DNA of 5,085 bases from Eubacteriales bacterium (lineage in GTDB: Bacteria > Bacillota > Clostridia > Christensenellales > UMGS416). The notes beneath the pieces were generated by a model that was not told where the DNA came from, made no database searches, and worked only from the letters and a program-made list of their open reading frames with translations. Of this stretch, positions 4,944 through 5,085 are shown one piece after another (position 1 is the first letter of the stretch; the number at the start of each line of letters is the position of its first letter). The stretch is taken from positions 1-5,085 of the forward strand of contig JAQVWW010000130.1 of NCBI GenBank assembly GCA_028709505.1, in the 5' to 3' direction. Both the position numbers and the translations under genes were made by a program.

Positions 4944-5085
4944 TCAATTTTCTAATTGTTTTACATCATCATCATTTAACAATAATTTCGCACTAATCAT
5001 GGTTCCTGGGAAGAAATAATTAGTACTAAAAACGCAATCACTATCTGGCTTATCTTGAATCAACCCTGATTCATTGAAAGTCATG
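4944..5085 (-). CDS. 3' end of a gene, possibly a GHKL/HATPase-type ATP-binding protein (5' part missing)
   Basis: The minus strand is open from the window edge to a TGA at 4946-4944, giving 47 full codons that end NDDDVKQLEN. The stretch CVFSTNYFFPGTMISAKLLL resembles the last part of the HATPase_c fold, where a G-box 'PGT' is followed by a final alternating beta strand. The ATP-binding N, G1 and F boxes would lie upstream, outside this window, so the call is tentative. Support comes from position: it ends 5 bases before a DUF4325 STAS-like gene, an arrangement known for HATPase/STAS-like pairs. If right, it would be a kinase-like or ATPase partner of the STAS-like protein. An ATG at 5084 is in frame, but an internal position is more likely because a 46-residue protein would start mid-fold. 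Confidence 0.5.
   Translation of the reverse strand, partial: MTFNESGLIQDKPDSDCVFSTNYFFPGTMISAKLLLNDDDVKQLEN

Larger units (their letters stand above)
4487..5085. other. AT-rich segment, probably horizontally acquired, extending past the window
   Basis: Base composition falls sharply at about 4487. The row 4741-4800 has 10 G/C in 60, while the row 3961-4020 in the yhaM gene has 41 in 60. The segment holds the partial ATPase-like gene, the DUF4325 gene and the first third of the chimeric ORF, all with A/T-ending codons. No integrase, transposase, tRNA or clear flanking repeat is visible inside the window, so the transfer mechanism and the right-hand boundary are unknown. Confidence 0.7.

Noticed and set aside
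4963..4976. A short CAT trinucleotide run and a nearby ATT run (about 4918-4930), considered as microsatellites.
   Set aside because: Only about four units each, lying in or beside coding sequence of strongly AT-rich codon use; no sign of phase variation.

Overview
The window looks like chromosomal DNA of a fairly GC-rich Bacillota (Clostridia-type) bacterium. This rests on YhaM (a Firmicute exoribonuclease), the CdaA-CdaR c-di-AMP pair, strong GGAGG ribosome binding sites and short overlaps between genes. No species can be named from the sequence. All eight genes I support lie on the minus strand, so transcription runs from base 5085 towards base 1.

Region by region, in the direction of transcription:
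(1) 5085 to about 4487 is very AT-rich (the row 4741-4800 has 10 G/C in 60). It holds the 3' end of a gene that looks like a GHKL/HATPase-type protein, then a complete STAS-like DUF4325 protein, then the start of a third ORF. The three are tightly packed.
(2) About 4487 to 4308 is the rest of that third ORF. It switches abruptly, in frame, to GC-rich host-type codons and ends in what may be the C-terminus of an RlmA-like rRNA methyltransferase. This is probably the edge of an acquired segment.
(3) 4307 to 2946 carries an extended -10 promoter, yhaM (3'-5' exoribonuclease with OB fold and HD domain) and a small unrecognised charged helical protein.
(4) 2945 to 2856 is a short AT-rich gap with a sigma-A-type promoter and a palindrome across its predicted start point.
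(5) 2855 to 1 is an apparent operon: a PAS-PP2C (SpoIIE/RsbU-type) phosphatase, cdaA (diadenylate cyclase) and cdaR (YbbR-domain regulator, cut off by the window edge). Neighbouring genes here overlap by 4 and 20 bases.

How the genes work together: the right-hand AT-rich genes resemble the kinase and STAS halves of a partner-switching module, but their partners, targets and function are not known. The left-hand operon joins a sensor-type serine/threonine phosphatase by translational coupling to the synthesis of c-di-AMP, the nucleotide that controls osmotic and cell-wall homeostasis in Gram-positives. CdaR is the known membrane regulator of CdaA. YhaM and its small neighbour form a separate RNA-turnover unit. 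No tRNA, rRNA, CRISPR array, insertion sequence or convincing intrinsic terminator was seen. No gap between genes exceeds 100 bases.
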